Positions 1 to 7,318 of a stretch of 15,246 nt of DNA are shown piece after piece; position 1 is the first letter of the stretch; the number at the start of each line of letters is the position of its first letter. A model generated the notes under the pieces. That model saw nothing but the letters and a program-made list of their open reading frames with translations, did not search any database and was not told where the DNA came from. The translations under genes were made by a program, and so were the position numbers. The stretch comes from Bacteroidales bacterium (GTDB taxonomy: Bacteria; Bacteroidota; Bacteroidia; Bacteroidales; UBA4181), in NCBI GenBank assembly GCA_031259205.1, contig JAIRLS010000034.1, positions 1 to 15,246 of the forward strand, given 5' to 3'.

Positions 1-16
1 TTAAAAATGTAAGTAT

Positions 17-895
17 ATGAATACAAAAGAAAAACTCTTTAAAGGAGTAAAAATTTCGGGAATTACGATGTTTATTTTCAACGTATTATTTCTGTTTGGA
101 ATTATTTATTGTATAACAGCTCATTCATCGACAATTTTCATTGTTGTGGATGTGGTTTTATTAATTATCCACTGTTTTATCTGGGGCGGTTTCATGCAAA
201 TCGAACCTAATGAAGCAAGAGTGATGATGTTTTTTGGCAAATACAAAGGAACCGTGAAAGATAACGGGTTCTTTTGGGTAAATCCTCTTTATGGAAAGAA
301 AAAATTGACTTTGCGAGCATGCAATCTTGACGCCGAGCCGATTAAAGTCAACGACAAAATGGGTAATCCTGTCATGATAGGACAGGTTATTGTCTGGCGA
401 ATCGTTGATACTTACAAAATTTCTTTCGATATAGAGGCAAAATCGTACGAACAGTTTGTCAGAGTGCAGAGCGACGCCGCATTGCGCTATGTCGCAGGGA
501 TGTATGCTTATGATAATGCCGGAAATGACGTAGCCCTGACTTTGCGCTCAGGGGGAGAAGAATTGAATGATTTTCTCGAAAAACAACTGAACGAACGGTT
601 AGATTTAGCCGGAATCGAAATTTTGGAAGCACGCATCAATTATCTGGCGTATGCTCCTGAGATTGCAGCCGTTATGTTACGCCGCCAACAGGCGGACGCT
701 ATTATTTCCGCTCGCGAAAAGATTGTTGAAGGAGCTGTCGGAATGGTGAAACAGGCCTTGCAAAAACTGTCGGATGAGGCAATTATAGAATTGGACGACG
801 ACAAAAAGGCTGCCATGGTTACTAATCTGCTGGTCGTGTTATGCAGCGACGAACCCGCCCAGCCGGTAATAAATTCGGGTACTTTACATAAATAA
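17..895 (+). CDS. SPFH/band-7 domain membrane protein
   Basis: The 292-residue product has two hydrophobic segments near the N-terminus (about residues 13-34 and 38-60) and then a soluble domain starting with QIEPNEARVMMFFGKYKG, the usual opening of an SPFH (stomatin/prohibitin/flotillin/HflK) domain. Further SPFH-like stretches are FFWVNPLYGKK, the VNDKMGNPVMIGQVIVWRI strand pair and the charged helix around EARINYLAYAPEIAAVMLRRQQA (from about residue 203). Such proteins oligomerise at the membrane and organise proteases or lipid domains. The substrate or partner here is unknown. The ATG at 17 is the first in frame and the window begins only 16 bases upstream, so the promoter is mostly outside. 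The hydrolase gene follows after 35 bp on the same strand and may be co-transcribed. Family assignment is secure; the cellular role is inference. Confidence 0.88.
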   Translation: MNTKEKLFKGVKISGITMFIFNVLFLFGIIYCITAHSSTIFIVVDVVLLIIHCFIWGGFMQIEPNEARVMMFFGKYKGTVKDNGFFWVNPLYGKKKLTLRACNLDAEPIKVNDKMGNPVMIGQVIVWRIVDTYKISFDIEAKSYEQFVRVQSDAALRYVAGMYAYDNAGNDVALTLRSGGEELNDFLEKQLNERLDLAGIEILEARINYLAYAPEIAAVMLRRQQADAIISAREKIVEGAVGMVKQALQKLSDEAIIELDDDKKAAMVTNLLVVLCSDEPAQPVINSGTLHK

Positions 896-930
896 GAGGT
901 TATCACGATTTGTATGATTTTTAAAATATT

Positions 931-2343
931 ATGTGCATGAAACAGTTAATCTTACTGCTAATCATCGGTTTCACCTCCCTGAACGGTTGGGGACAGGATA
1001 TTACCGGCAACTGGAACGGTCTCCTGAAAATACAGATGTATCAATTGCGATTAGTGTTCCACATTCAAAAAACGGAATCGGGATACAGCGCCACAATGGA
1101 CAGTCCCGATCAGGGAGCAAAAGATATTCCTGTAACTTCCGTAAATTATGAAAACGCCGTTTTGAAAATCGCCGACGCCAAAATGGGCTTCGACTACGAA
1201 GGCAAATTCGACGACGAAGGAAACATCGCCGGTACATTCAAGCAAATGGGACAGACTTTCCCGCTGAATCTTTCGCGTAAAACTGTTGAAAAAGAGAAGC
1301 TGGCGCGACCTCAGGAACCGGTGAAACCTTATCCCTACTACGAAGAAGAGGTCGCTTTCGAAAACAGCGACGACGGGGTTACTCTATCCGGCACGCTGAC
1401 CTTGCCGCAGAAAGAAGGCGTATTCCCTGCCGTCATTTTGATAAGCGGCAGCGGCGCCAATAACCGCGATGAAGAAGTTTTGGAACACAAGCCTTTCCTC
1501 GTGATTGCCGATTACCTGACCCGAAACGGCATTGCCGTCCTGCGTTACGACGACCGCGGAACAGCCTCTTCTACCGGCAATTTCCAGACGGCTACGAGTT
1601 ATGATTTTTCCAAAGACGCGGAAGCCGGATTGAAATACCTGCAAACCCGCAAAGAGATTAATCCCAAGAAAATAGGCATGGCAGGACACAGCGAAGGCGG
1701 AATTATCGCTCCGATGGTTGCCGCCCGAAACGACGACGTTGCATTTATTATCTCGCTGGCAGGTTCGGGGATTCGGGGCGACCAAATCATTTTGATGCAA
1801 CAGGAACTGTCGCTCCAAGCCTCCGGCGCCGGCGAAGAAGCCTTAAAACAAGTCAGAATCATGAATACGGACATATTGAATATTGTGTTACAATCGACTG
1901 ATATGGAACGGTTAAAAACTGATTTGACCGATTATTTTAATGAGTCCCTAAAAAATATTCCGGAGAGCGAAAAAACAAAAGTCATTTACGACGACGATAA
2001 TTTTATCACATCGAAAGTAGAATATCTGGCAAACCCGTGGATGCAATATTTTATCAAATACGATCCCGCTCCGGCGCTGGAAAAGGTCAAATGTCCCGTT
2101 TTGGCGCTCAATGGCGAAAAAGACTTGCAGGTTCCTGCCAAAGTGAATCTGGAAGCCATCAAAGCGGCGCTGGAAAAAGGCGGTAACCGGAATGTTACGA
2201 TAAAGGAAATCCCCGGACTGAATCACTTGTTTCAGGAATGTGAAACCTGTCTGATTACGGAATATGCAAACATTGAACAAACTTTTTCACCCGTCGCACT
2301 GGATGAAATTTTGAAATGGATCAAGATGCAAACAAAACCGTGA
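931..2343 (+). CDS. Secreted alpha/beta hydrolase (esterase/peptidase-like)
   Basis: The protein has 470 residues if started at 931; a second ATG at 937 (MKQLILLLIIGF) gives a more typical signal peptide and is an equally good start. The signal sequence probably ends near NGWGQ (about residue 22). Residues about 25-115 form a beta-rich N-terminal domain, and the alpha/beta hydrolase fold starts near residue 140. The nucleophile elbow is GHSEGG with Ser254. The likely acid is Asp398 in LNGEKDLQVP and the likely base His432 in GLNHLF. RYDDRG (205-210) and SGSGANNRD (172-180) match the family of periplasmic hydrolases often labelled dienelactone hydrolase or S9-like peptidase. An intact triad suggests an active periplasmic esterase or peptidase; the substrate cannot be read from the sequence. 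It lies 35 bp downstream of the SPFH gene. Confidence 0.88.
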   Translation: MCMKQLILLLIIGFTSLNGWGQDITGNWNGLLKIQMYQLRLVFHIQKTESGYSATMDSPDQGAKDIPVTSVNYENAVLKIADAKMGFDYEGKFDDEGNIAGTFKQMGQTFPLNLSRKTVEKEKLARPQEPVKPYPYYEEEVAFENSDDGVTLSGTLTLPQKEGVFPAVILISGSGANNRDEEVLEHKPFLVIADYLTRNGIAVLRYDDRGTASSTGNFQTATSYDFSKDAEAGLKYLQTRKEINPKKIGMAGHSEGGIIAPMVAARNDDVAFIISLAGSGIRGDQIILMQQELSLQASGAGEEALKQVRIMNTDILNIVLQSTDMERLKTDLTDYFNESLKNIPESEKTKVIYDDDNFITSKVEYLANPWMQYFIKYDPAPALEKVKCPVLALNGEKDLQVPAKVNLEAIKAALEKGGNRNVTIKEIPGLNHLFQECETCLITEYANIEQTFSPVALDEILKWIKMQTKP

Positions 2344-2415
2344 AACCCGTATCAGTCGACAGGGAAATTAAACCGGGATAGACGGATACAAATACTTTAA
2401 AAAATTGACTGTCCA

Positions 2416-2430
2416 CGCGAGCAACTCGCG
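2416..2430. terminator. Short hairpin downstream of the hydrolase gene
   Basis: CGCGAG and CTCGCG (2416-2421 and 2425-2430) form a perfect 6-bp inverted repeat with a 3-base loop, 70 bp after the hydrolase stop. The following bases (ATCTTTACGG) lack a convincing T-tract, so it is at best a weak terminator. It could equally be an isolated palindrome related to the GGCGAnnTCGCC palindromes in the nearby array. Confidence 0.25.
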
Positions 2431-2495
2431 ATCTTTACGGGGTAGGTAATGTTGTGGCATAACGGTTTATTTTTAAAAATGATGATTTAATTTTC

Positions 2496-2621
2496 GCCGC
2501 AAGTCTCGGCGAGTTCGTCGCATGTCTCGGCGAGTTCGCCGCAAGTCTCGGCGAGTTCGCCGCAGGTCTCGGCGAGTTCGCCGCATGTCTTGGCGAGTTC
2601 GCCGTATGTCCCGGCGGAAAT
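2496..2621. repeat. 21-bp tandem repeat array, five units plus a diverged sixth
   Basis: Units start at 2496, 2517, 2538, 2559 and 2580, each 21 bp and close to GCCGCAAGTCTCGGCGAGTT plus C. A partial, diverged copy begins at 2601. Differences are few: base 7 of the unit is A, T, A, G, T, and base 2 is T in the second unit. Each unit junction makes an imperfect or perfect palindrome CGGCGA-GT-TCGCCG, so the array is a chain of potential small hairpins every 21 bp. Because 21 is a multiple of three, all six reading frames stay open through it. On the minus strand the variable base 7 falls in the third position of a Thr codon in the heptapeptide frame ELAETCG. No spacers exist, so it is not a CRISPR. 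No function can be assigned. Confidence 0.93.
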
Positions 2622-2671
2622 GACAGGTTGTATGTATAAGTGTACGAAGCCGGCGTAGAAGGAACCGCCGG

Positions 2672-2940
2672 ATGCGTATATATTGCTTTGTGGTATGCCT
2701 TGTCCTGCAAGGCCTGTCGTTAGCGAGTTGGCGGATGAGGGTAGAATTAAATACCGAAAAACCCGAAAGGGTTTCGGCAATCCAACGGTATCTGTCCTTC
2801 CGGATAATGTGTTGCAGGTAACATTTTCGGACATTGCCGGACAAAACTTCACGTTCACCTTTTACGAAGACCGTTTCGAGACTACAGGCGGGAATAAAGC
2901 ATGGTCGCTTGAACTAACGACAGCGACGACAACCGAATCG
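2672..2940 (+). pseudogene. Frame-broken gene for a small secreted protein
   Basis: An ATG at 2672, preceded by AGAAGGA at 2657-2663 (spacing 8), begins a convincing signal peptide, MRIYCFVVCLVLQGLSLA. This frame then reads VELNTEKPERV and stops at 2819-2821. From about 2745-2785 a different frame continues with protein-like sequence, PTVSVLPDNVLQVTFSD then FTFTFYEDRF, up to about SLELTTATT near 2930. The simplest reading is one small exported protein of about 85-95 residues split by a frameshift somewhere between about 2740 and 2785. The pattern (signal peptide, charged linker, then a beta-strand-rich tail around PxVSVxxDNxLxVxF) recalls the small secreted DUF3244-type proteins of Bacteroides, but that resemblance is weak. 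Its 3' end runs into the antisense transposase remnant. No intact downstream stop can be assigned. Confidence 0.45.
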
Positions 2941-2949
2941 CTATTGAAA

Positions 2950-3045
2950 TCTTGTTTGAGCAGTTTGTTGGTCACTGCAATCAGGGCTGTTTTTTTGCTT
3001 TCCCGTTTTTGAGCAGCCGTTCGTACAGTTTTCCGACAGGCTCGG
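2950..3045 (-). pseudogene. IS110-family transposase C-terminal remnant
   Basis: Reading the minus strand from about 3045 down to 2997 gives GKLYERLLKNGKAKK, and after a one-base frame change at a run of seven A residues (plus-strand T at 2990-2996) it continues TALIAVTNKLLKQ to about 2952. Together these match the conserved tail of IS110-family transposases, which have the form LYERLxxxGKxxKxALIAVxxKLLKQ. A stop follows directly in the unshifted frame, so the piece is dead. Only the last 30 or so codons remain; the N-terminal DEDD catalytic domain would lie where kdsD now begins its 3' end. It is therefore a scar, not a functional element. Beyond KLLKQ another shift is possible (SIAIR-like residues in the next frame). 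Confidence 0.55.
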
Positions 3046-3083
3046 TTGCACTTTATTGCCGGGAGGGAAGTTAAGACAGCGAA

Positions 3084-4070
3084 TCAGGTGTTGGCTTCAT
3101 TGCTAATGATAAAGGGGAGCAAATCGCCTTCGTCCACGATGCCGACTACTTTGTCGCTGTTGTCGATCACCGGAGCGTTGTCGATCTTTTTTTGACAGAT
3201 GACGTTGGCGGCATCTACCGCTTTCATATCGACGGAAAGGGCGACAGGCTGCCGCGTCATCACTTCGGCGATGTCGCGTTGCAGCAGGGCGTCGTCTTTT
3301 TGCAGATACCGGCGGAGGTCGCCGTCGGTGAAGAATCCGGCGAGCGTGCCGTCGTCGTTCACTACGATAGCTGCTCCGGATCTGGTTTTTGTCATCACCA
3401 GCAGGGCGTCCTTTACCGTAACGTTGAGCGGTACAATGGGATTGCGGTCGCCGCTCCGCATGATGTCGGCCACGCTACAGGTAAGCAGTTTGCCCAACAT
3501 GCCGCCGGGATGGAACAAGGCGTAGTCTTTCGCGTCGAAGCGCTTGATTTTCATCAGGCAAACGGCCAGCGCATCGCCTACGGCCAGCATAGCGGTCGTG
3601 CTTGTGGTCGGCGCCAGATTAAGAGGACAGGCTTCCCTCAAATGCGGAAGGGTGATATGGATAGCGGACATTTGCGCCAGTTGGGATTGTTTATGGCTGC
3701 TCATACCGATGATCACATGGCCGCGTCGTTGCAGCAGGGGCAGAATTCGGTTGAGTTCGTCGCTTTGGCCTGAATAGGAAAAAGCCAGCACTATGTCGCC
3801 GGGGGTTATCATTCCGAGATCGCCGTGAAGGGCTTCCGTAGCATGGACAAACAGGGACGGCGTACCTGTAGAGGCCAGCGTAGCTGCAATTTTTCTGCCG
3901 ATGATGCCGCTCTTGCCGATGCCTGTTATGATCACACGTCCTTTACCGGCGGTAATGGCTTCTACCGCTTTTACAAAATCATCATCAACAGCAGAGATAC
4001 ACGCCGCCAACGATTGCGATTCGAGATGAAGAACGTTTACGGCGATATTTTTAATTTCCGTTGGGGTCAT
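3084..4070 (-). CDS. kdsD: Arabinose-5-phosphate isomerase
   Basis: Converts D-ribulose 5-phosphate to D-arabinose 5-phosphate, the first step of KDO synthesis for lipid A-core, in the cytoplasm. I chose the ATG at 4070 rather than the in-frame one at 4118: it gives 328 residues, the length of E. coli KdsD, and avoids a long overlap with kdsA. The SIS domain occupies about residues 30-170 with GIGKSG (50-55), ALHGDLG and SYSGQSDE (98-105). Residues corresponding to E. coli Lys59, His88, Glu111, Glu152 and His193 are present at 53, 82, 105, 146 and 187, a constant offset of six. HPGG follows at 187-190. Two CBS repeats cover about 200-255 and 265-325 (GIVDEGDLL near the end). The start overlaps the end of kdsA by 20 bp, so translation is probably coupled. 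Confidence 0.95.
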   Translation of the reverse strand: MTPTEIKNIAVNVLHLESQSLAACISAVDDDFVKAVEAITAGKGRVIITGIGKSGIIGRKIAATLASTGTPSLFVHATEALHGDLGMITPGDIVLAFSYSGQSDELNRILPLLQRRGHVIIGMSSHKQSQLAQMSAIHITLPHLREACPLNLAPTTSTTAMLAVGDALAVCLMKIKRFDAKDYALFHPGGMLGKLLTCSVADIMRSGDRNPIVPLNVTVKDALLVMTKTRSGAAIVVNDDGTLAGFFTDGDLRRYLQKDDALLQRDIAEVMTRQPVALSVDMKAVDAANVICQKKIDNAPVIDNSDKVVGIVDEGDLLPFIISNEANT

Positions 4071-4899
4071 CAGTGTACATTTTAACGGTTTTGTCGATAG
4101 CTGCCGTTTGCCGGACAAGTTCCTTCACCCCGGCATAGGTAAGGGAATTAGGGCCATCGGAGAGGGCTTTGTCGGGCGTGGGATGAGCTTCGTAGAAAAT
4201 ACCGGCAATTCCCACGGCAGCAGCCGCACGCGCCAGCACGGGCGCCAGTTGTCTGTCGCCGCCGGTAGCGTTGCCCAATGCGCCGGGTTTCTGCACGGAA
4301 TGGGTAGCGTCGAAAATTACCGGATAGCCCGATTGTTTCATGATGTGCAGCGAACGCATGTCGACCACCAGATCGCCGTAGCCAAAACAACTGCCGCGTT
4401 CGGTAAGCAGTATATCCGTATTGCCTGTCGAAACGATTTTTTGCACAATATTATCCATGTTTTGCGGGGCAAGAAACTGCCCTTTTTTCACATTCACCGC
4501 TTTTCCGGTACGGGCGCAGGCAAGTACAAGATCGGTTTGACGGCAAAGAAATGCGGGTATTTGCAGTATGTCGGCTACCGTAGCGCAGACTTCCGCCTGA
4601 GCCGGTTCATGAACGTCTACCAGCGCCGGAACGCCCAGCTCCTCCTTTGCCAGCGCAAGGATGCGCAGGCCTTCCTTGAGGCCGGGACCGCGGAATGCCT
4701 CAATGGAACTACGGTTAGCCTTGTCGAAGGAGGCTTTCAAAATAAATCGCCTTCCTTCGGCTTCGACGATCTGCTTCAACATCCGGACAGTGGACAGGTA
4801 TCCCTCTTCGCTCTCTATAATGCAGGGACCACCAATGTAAATCAGCGGCAATTCATTGGATACGAAAATATTGCCTGTTCGTACGTTTTTGGGTGTCAT
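4051..4899 (-). CDS. kdsA: 3-deoxy-8-phosphooctulonate synthase, metal-dependent type
   Basis: Condenses arabinose 5-phosphate with phosphoenolpyruvate to KDO-8-phosphate. The start at 4899 (MTPKNVRTGN) gives 282 residues, close to the usual 280-284. The in-frame ATG at 4971 would add 24 residues that look unconserved. Hallmarks are KASFDKANRSS (55-65), RGPGL (70-74), DVHEP (95-99), the CRQTDL segment, VNVKKGQF (135-142), ERG (167-169) and DATHSVQ (197-203). Cys26 in IGGPCIIES stands where the metal-independent E. coli enzyme has Asn26, and His200, Glu237 and Asp248 supply the other three ligands known from Aquifex aeolicus KdsA. This predicts a divalent-metal enzyme. It is the first gene of a kdsA-kdsD operon. 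Confidence 0.96.
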   Translation of the reverse strand: MTPKNVRTGNIFVSNELPLIYIGGPCIIESEEGYLSTVRMLKQIVEAEGRRFILKASFDKANRSSIEAFRGPGLKEGLRILALAKEELGVPALVDVHEPAQAEVCATVADILQIPAFLCRQTDLVLACARTGKAVNVKKGQFLAPQNMDNIVQKIVSTGNTDILLTERGSCFGYGDLVVDMRSLHIMKQSGYPVIFDATHSVQKPGALGNATGGDRQLAPVLARAAAAVGIAGIFYEAHPTPDKALSDGPNSLTYAGVKELVRQTAAIDKTVKMYTDDPNGN

Positions 4900-4996
4900 T
4901 CGATGATCTTGATTAAATATCGGCAAAAGTAAGGATTTTTTTTCAAACCTGATCCGAGATTTAGCTGCCATTTATACGAACGGTATGTTTATTGTA

Positions 4997-5030
4997 CAAA
5001 AATATTCTTATTCGCTATTTGATTAATAAA
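4997..5030 (-). promoter_or_regulatory. Predicted promoter of kdsA-kdsD
   Basis: On the minus strand TATTTTTG (4997-5004) fits the Bacteroidetes -7 element TAnnTTTG exactly. TTTA at 5027-5030 is a near match to the -33 TTTG, with a 22-bp spacer. Transcription would start near 4990 and leave a leader of about 90 bases before the ATG at 4899. The divergent gene starts at 5207. Confidence 0.35.
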
Positions 5031-5172
5031 CTGTATCACAAACAAATAAAAATCATATCGTCTCTCTTTTGCCATACAGCCGGCGCAGGGTTTTTGTCGT
5101 AACAATGGTCGATATTTTGGTGAATTAACAAACTTTAACGCATATTGATGACTGCATGAACAAGAAAAAAAT

Positions 5173-5180
5173 TAATTTTG
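5173..5180 (+). promoter_or_regulatory. Predicted -7 element for the Bat gene pair
   Basis: TAATTTTG matches TAnnTTTG and lies 26 bp before the ATG at 5207. ATTG at 5144-5147 is a poor -33 candidate with a 25-bp spacer, longer than usual. The predicted leader is only about 20 bases. Confidence 0.35.
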
Positions 5181-5206
5181 CCTGCTGAAAAAAACATGGT
5201 CATCAC

Positions 5207-6241
5207 ATGAAAAGAAGGTCAAAAATTCGGTTTTTCGGTTATTTTTTCATCGTATGCTGTATCGCGGGAAAGGCGCAATCCATACAGGTAAACGCACGGC
5301 TGGACACTACCGCCATCCTGATAGGCGACCAAATCACGCTACATGTCGAATGGGAAAAGAAAAACGATATTAGCGTGAAGTTTCCGCAGTGGGACGATGC
5401 CTTGCCTCCACAGTTTGAAATATTGGATGTTTCGCCGGTAGATTCCGTTTCCGCAACGGCAGGAATGATGCATTTTTCGCAAAACGTACTTATCACCAGT
5501 TTCGACAGCGGACGGCATGAGTTGCCCTCCATCCTTTTTCCCTTTTCCGACAACGGTCGTACGGATACCATCCGTACCATCCCGATTTATCTGGATGTGC
5601 TGGTAATACCGACCGACACGCTGAAAAACATTGTCGACATCAAACCCATCTACCAACTTCCCATCGGGTGGGCGGACGTGTACCCGTGGTTGATCCTGTG
5701 CGGAATCATACTGGCGACACTTGCGCTTGCCGGTTTTATCGTTTACGCAGTTATCAGGAAACGAAGGAATCAGCCCATTTTCGGAGTGTCTAAACCTGAA
5801 GAACCGCCTCATATCATCGCCTTACGCAAATTGGACCAACTGCGCAACGAAAAACTTTGGCAACACAACCAAACCAAAGAATATTACACGCGACTGACAG
5901 ACATTGTACGTACCTATATCGAAAAACGTTTCGGCGTGAATGCCATGGAAATGACCAGCGAGGAGATTTTGGCAGGTTTGGAAAAAAGCAGTTTTGAAGA
6001 CAACAATCTCAAAAATTGCTTGAGACAACTACTCTCACTGGCCGATCTGGTGAAATTCGCCAAAATCAATCCTCTTCCGGATGAAAATGAAACCTCCATG
6101 CTGGACAGTTACCTGTTCGTGAACAACACAAAAATAGAACTCGTTGAAACCGACGCCAACGGAGCCCCCGGACAGTACAAAAAAAGAAAAATATCCGGAA
6201 TCAGTTTCAAACGTAAAGAAAAATCAATAAAACAAAATTAA
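5207..6241 (+). CDS. BatD-like (DUF4381-like) membrane protein of the Bat locus
   Basis: The 344-residue protein has a signal peptide (positively charged MKRRSKIRFF start, cleavage probably after GKA at about residue 23) and a periplasmic beta-rich domain of about residues 25-155 resembling the N-terminal domains of BatD. One transmembrane helix spans about 160-183, followed by RKRRNQ, and a helical cytoplasmic domain of about 200-300 contains TRLTDIVRTYIEKRFGV and MTSEEILAGL, typical of the protein encoded just before batA in Bacteroides Bat operons. The end is rich in lysine. The stop is 3 bp before batA, so the two are translated from one message. The family is thought to assemble with VWA proteins at the inner membrane; its exact role is not established. 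Confidence 0.8.
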   Translation: MKRRSKIRFFGYFFIVCCIAGKAQSIQVNARLDTTAILIGDQITLHVEWEKKNDISVKFPQWDDALPPQFEILDVSPVDSVSATAGMMHFSQNVLITSFDSGRHELPSILFPFSDNGRTDTIRTIPIYLDVLVIPTDTLKNIVDIKPIYQLPIGWADVYPWLILCGIILATLALAGFIVYAVIRKRRNQPIFGVSKPEEPPHIIALRKLDQLRNEKLWQHNQTKEYYTRLTDIVRTYIEKRFGVNAMEMTSEEILAGLEKSSFEDNNLKNCLRQLLSLADLVKFAKINPLPDENETSMLDSYLFVNNTKIELVETDANGAPGQYKKRKISGISFKRKEKSIKQN

Positions 6242-6244
6242 TGT

Positions 6245-7231
6245 ATGAACTATACCTACGCAAATCCGCAATTTTTCTGGTTGTTTATACTATGGTGCGC
6301 CGCTATAGGCTGGTATATCTGGCGTTGTAACCAACTCTATCCTTCAGTGCGCCTGTCGTCTGTAGAAGGCTTAAAGGGGGTGCGCACCGTTCGCCCCTAC
6401 CTTTATCACGGTTTATTTGTCCTGCGGATGCTGGTCTTCGCCTTGCTGATCGTCATACTGGCGCGTCCGCAACGAAGCAACCGGTGGGAAAGCGTTACCA
6501 CTAAAGGCATTGACGTGATGGTAGCGCTTGACATATCCGGCAGTATGCTGGCGCAGGATTTCAAACCCAACCGGCTGGAAGCGGCCAAGCAGGTAGCCCG
6601 ACAGTTCGTCTCCGGACGCCCCGACGACCGTATCGGACTGGTGGTATTCAGCGGGGAAAGTTTTACCCAGTGTCCGCTGACCACCGACCACACTGCGCTC
6701 ATCAACCTCTTCAACAACATACACAGCGGCATGATTGAAGACGGTACCGCCATCGGACTGGGACTGGCCAACGCCGTCACCCGCATCAAAGACAGCGACG
6801 CCGTCAGCAAAGTGATTATCCTGCTGACCGACGGCGTAAACAATCAGGGTACCATCGATCCGCTGACCGCAGCCGAAATAGCCAAAATCGACAGCATCAG
6901 GGTATATACCATCGGCGTGGGATCGCGAGGGACAGCCCCGGTACCTGTCACTACCCCAATGGGCGTCCGCATTCAAAACATGAAAACGGAAATCGACGAA
7001 CCCCTGCTCAAACGTATTGCCGACATGACGGGAGGCAAATATTTTCGCGCTACCGGCAACGACAGCCTGAAAATCGTATATGATGAAATAGACGGACTGG
7101 AAAAGTCCAGAATTAACGTGCAGGAACATCATAAAAAATCGGAGGAATACCTGTTTTTCGCCCAAATAGCGCTTGGATTATTCATTTTGGAGGTGCTGTT
7201 ACGTTACACTTTGCTGCGTCACCTGCCGTAA
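6245..7231 (+). CDS. batA: BatA, von Willebrand factor A domain membrane protein
   Basis: The 328-residue protein has N-terminal transmembrane helices at about 9-27 and 53-72, a cytoplasmic or periplasmic VWA domain of about 86-290, and a C-terminal helix at about 305-325. The metal-ion-dependent adhesion site is intact: DISGS (Asp96, Ser98, Ser100), Thr168 in DGTAIG and Asp196 in LLTDG. FALLIVILARPQ before the VWA domain is a typical BatA/BatB feature. Bat proteins were linked to aerotolerance in Bacteroides fragilis and usually sit in a moxR-DUF58-batA-batB-batC-batD-batE cluster. Here only the preceding BatD-like gene accompanies it, and the next gene is an unrelated transporter. BatB shares the same architecture, so batA rests partly on gene order. 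Confidence 0.85.
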   Translation: MNYTYANPQFFWLFILWCAAIGWYIWRCNQLYPSVRLSSVEGLKGVRTVRPYLYHGLFVLRMLVFALLIVILARPQRSNRWESVTTKGIDVMVALDISGSMLAQDFKPNRLEAAKQVARQFVSGRPDDRIGLVVFSGESFTQCPLTTDHTALINLFNNIHSGMIEDGTAIGLGLANAVTRIKDSDAVSKVIILLTDGVNNQGTIDPLTAAEIAKIDSIRVYTIGVGSRGTAPVPVTTPMGVRIQNMKTEIDEPLLKRIADMTGGKYFRATGNDSLKIVYDEIDGLEKSRINVQEHHKKSEEYLFFAQIALGLFILEVLLRYTLLRHLP

Positions 7232-7318
7232 ACTTTCGGGCAAAAGGGGCCTTTCTCTTCTTTGTTCGACACTGGGTCTAACGACACTGTCAGGCCATAA
7301 TTTAATTTATAATTCAAT

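Noticed and set aside
2496..2621. CRISPR array
   Set aside because: The 21-bp units abut directly with no spacers, and no cas gene is in the window.
2487..2858. Minus-strand 123-codon frame ending in the ELAETCG repeats
   Set aside because: No recognisable domain or ribosome binding site before the repeats, and it runs antisense to the better supported signal-peptide remnant. Kept only as a note in the repeat finding.
2683..3012. Plus-strand 109-codon frame starting at TTG
   Set aside because: Its first part lacks a signal peptide or good start, and its last part is antisense to the IS110 tail, so the frame as a whole is not a gene; the middle belongs to the broken secreted-protein gene.
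4900..4971. 24-residue N-terminal extension of KdsA from the ATG at 4971
   Set aside because: The extension looks unconserved; the start at 4899 gives the family length and places Cys26 in register with E. coli Asn26.
6413..7165. A 250-codon minus-strand frame inside batA
   Set aside because: Antisense shadow of a VWA protein with intact MIDAS motif; no protein-like features.
7232..7318. Terminator after batA
   Set aside because: The AAAGGGGCCTTT stretch would leave only a two-base loop and is not a credible hairpin.
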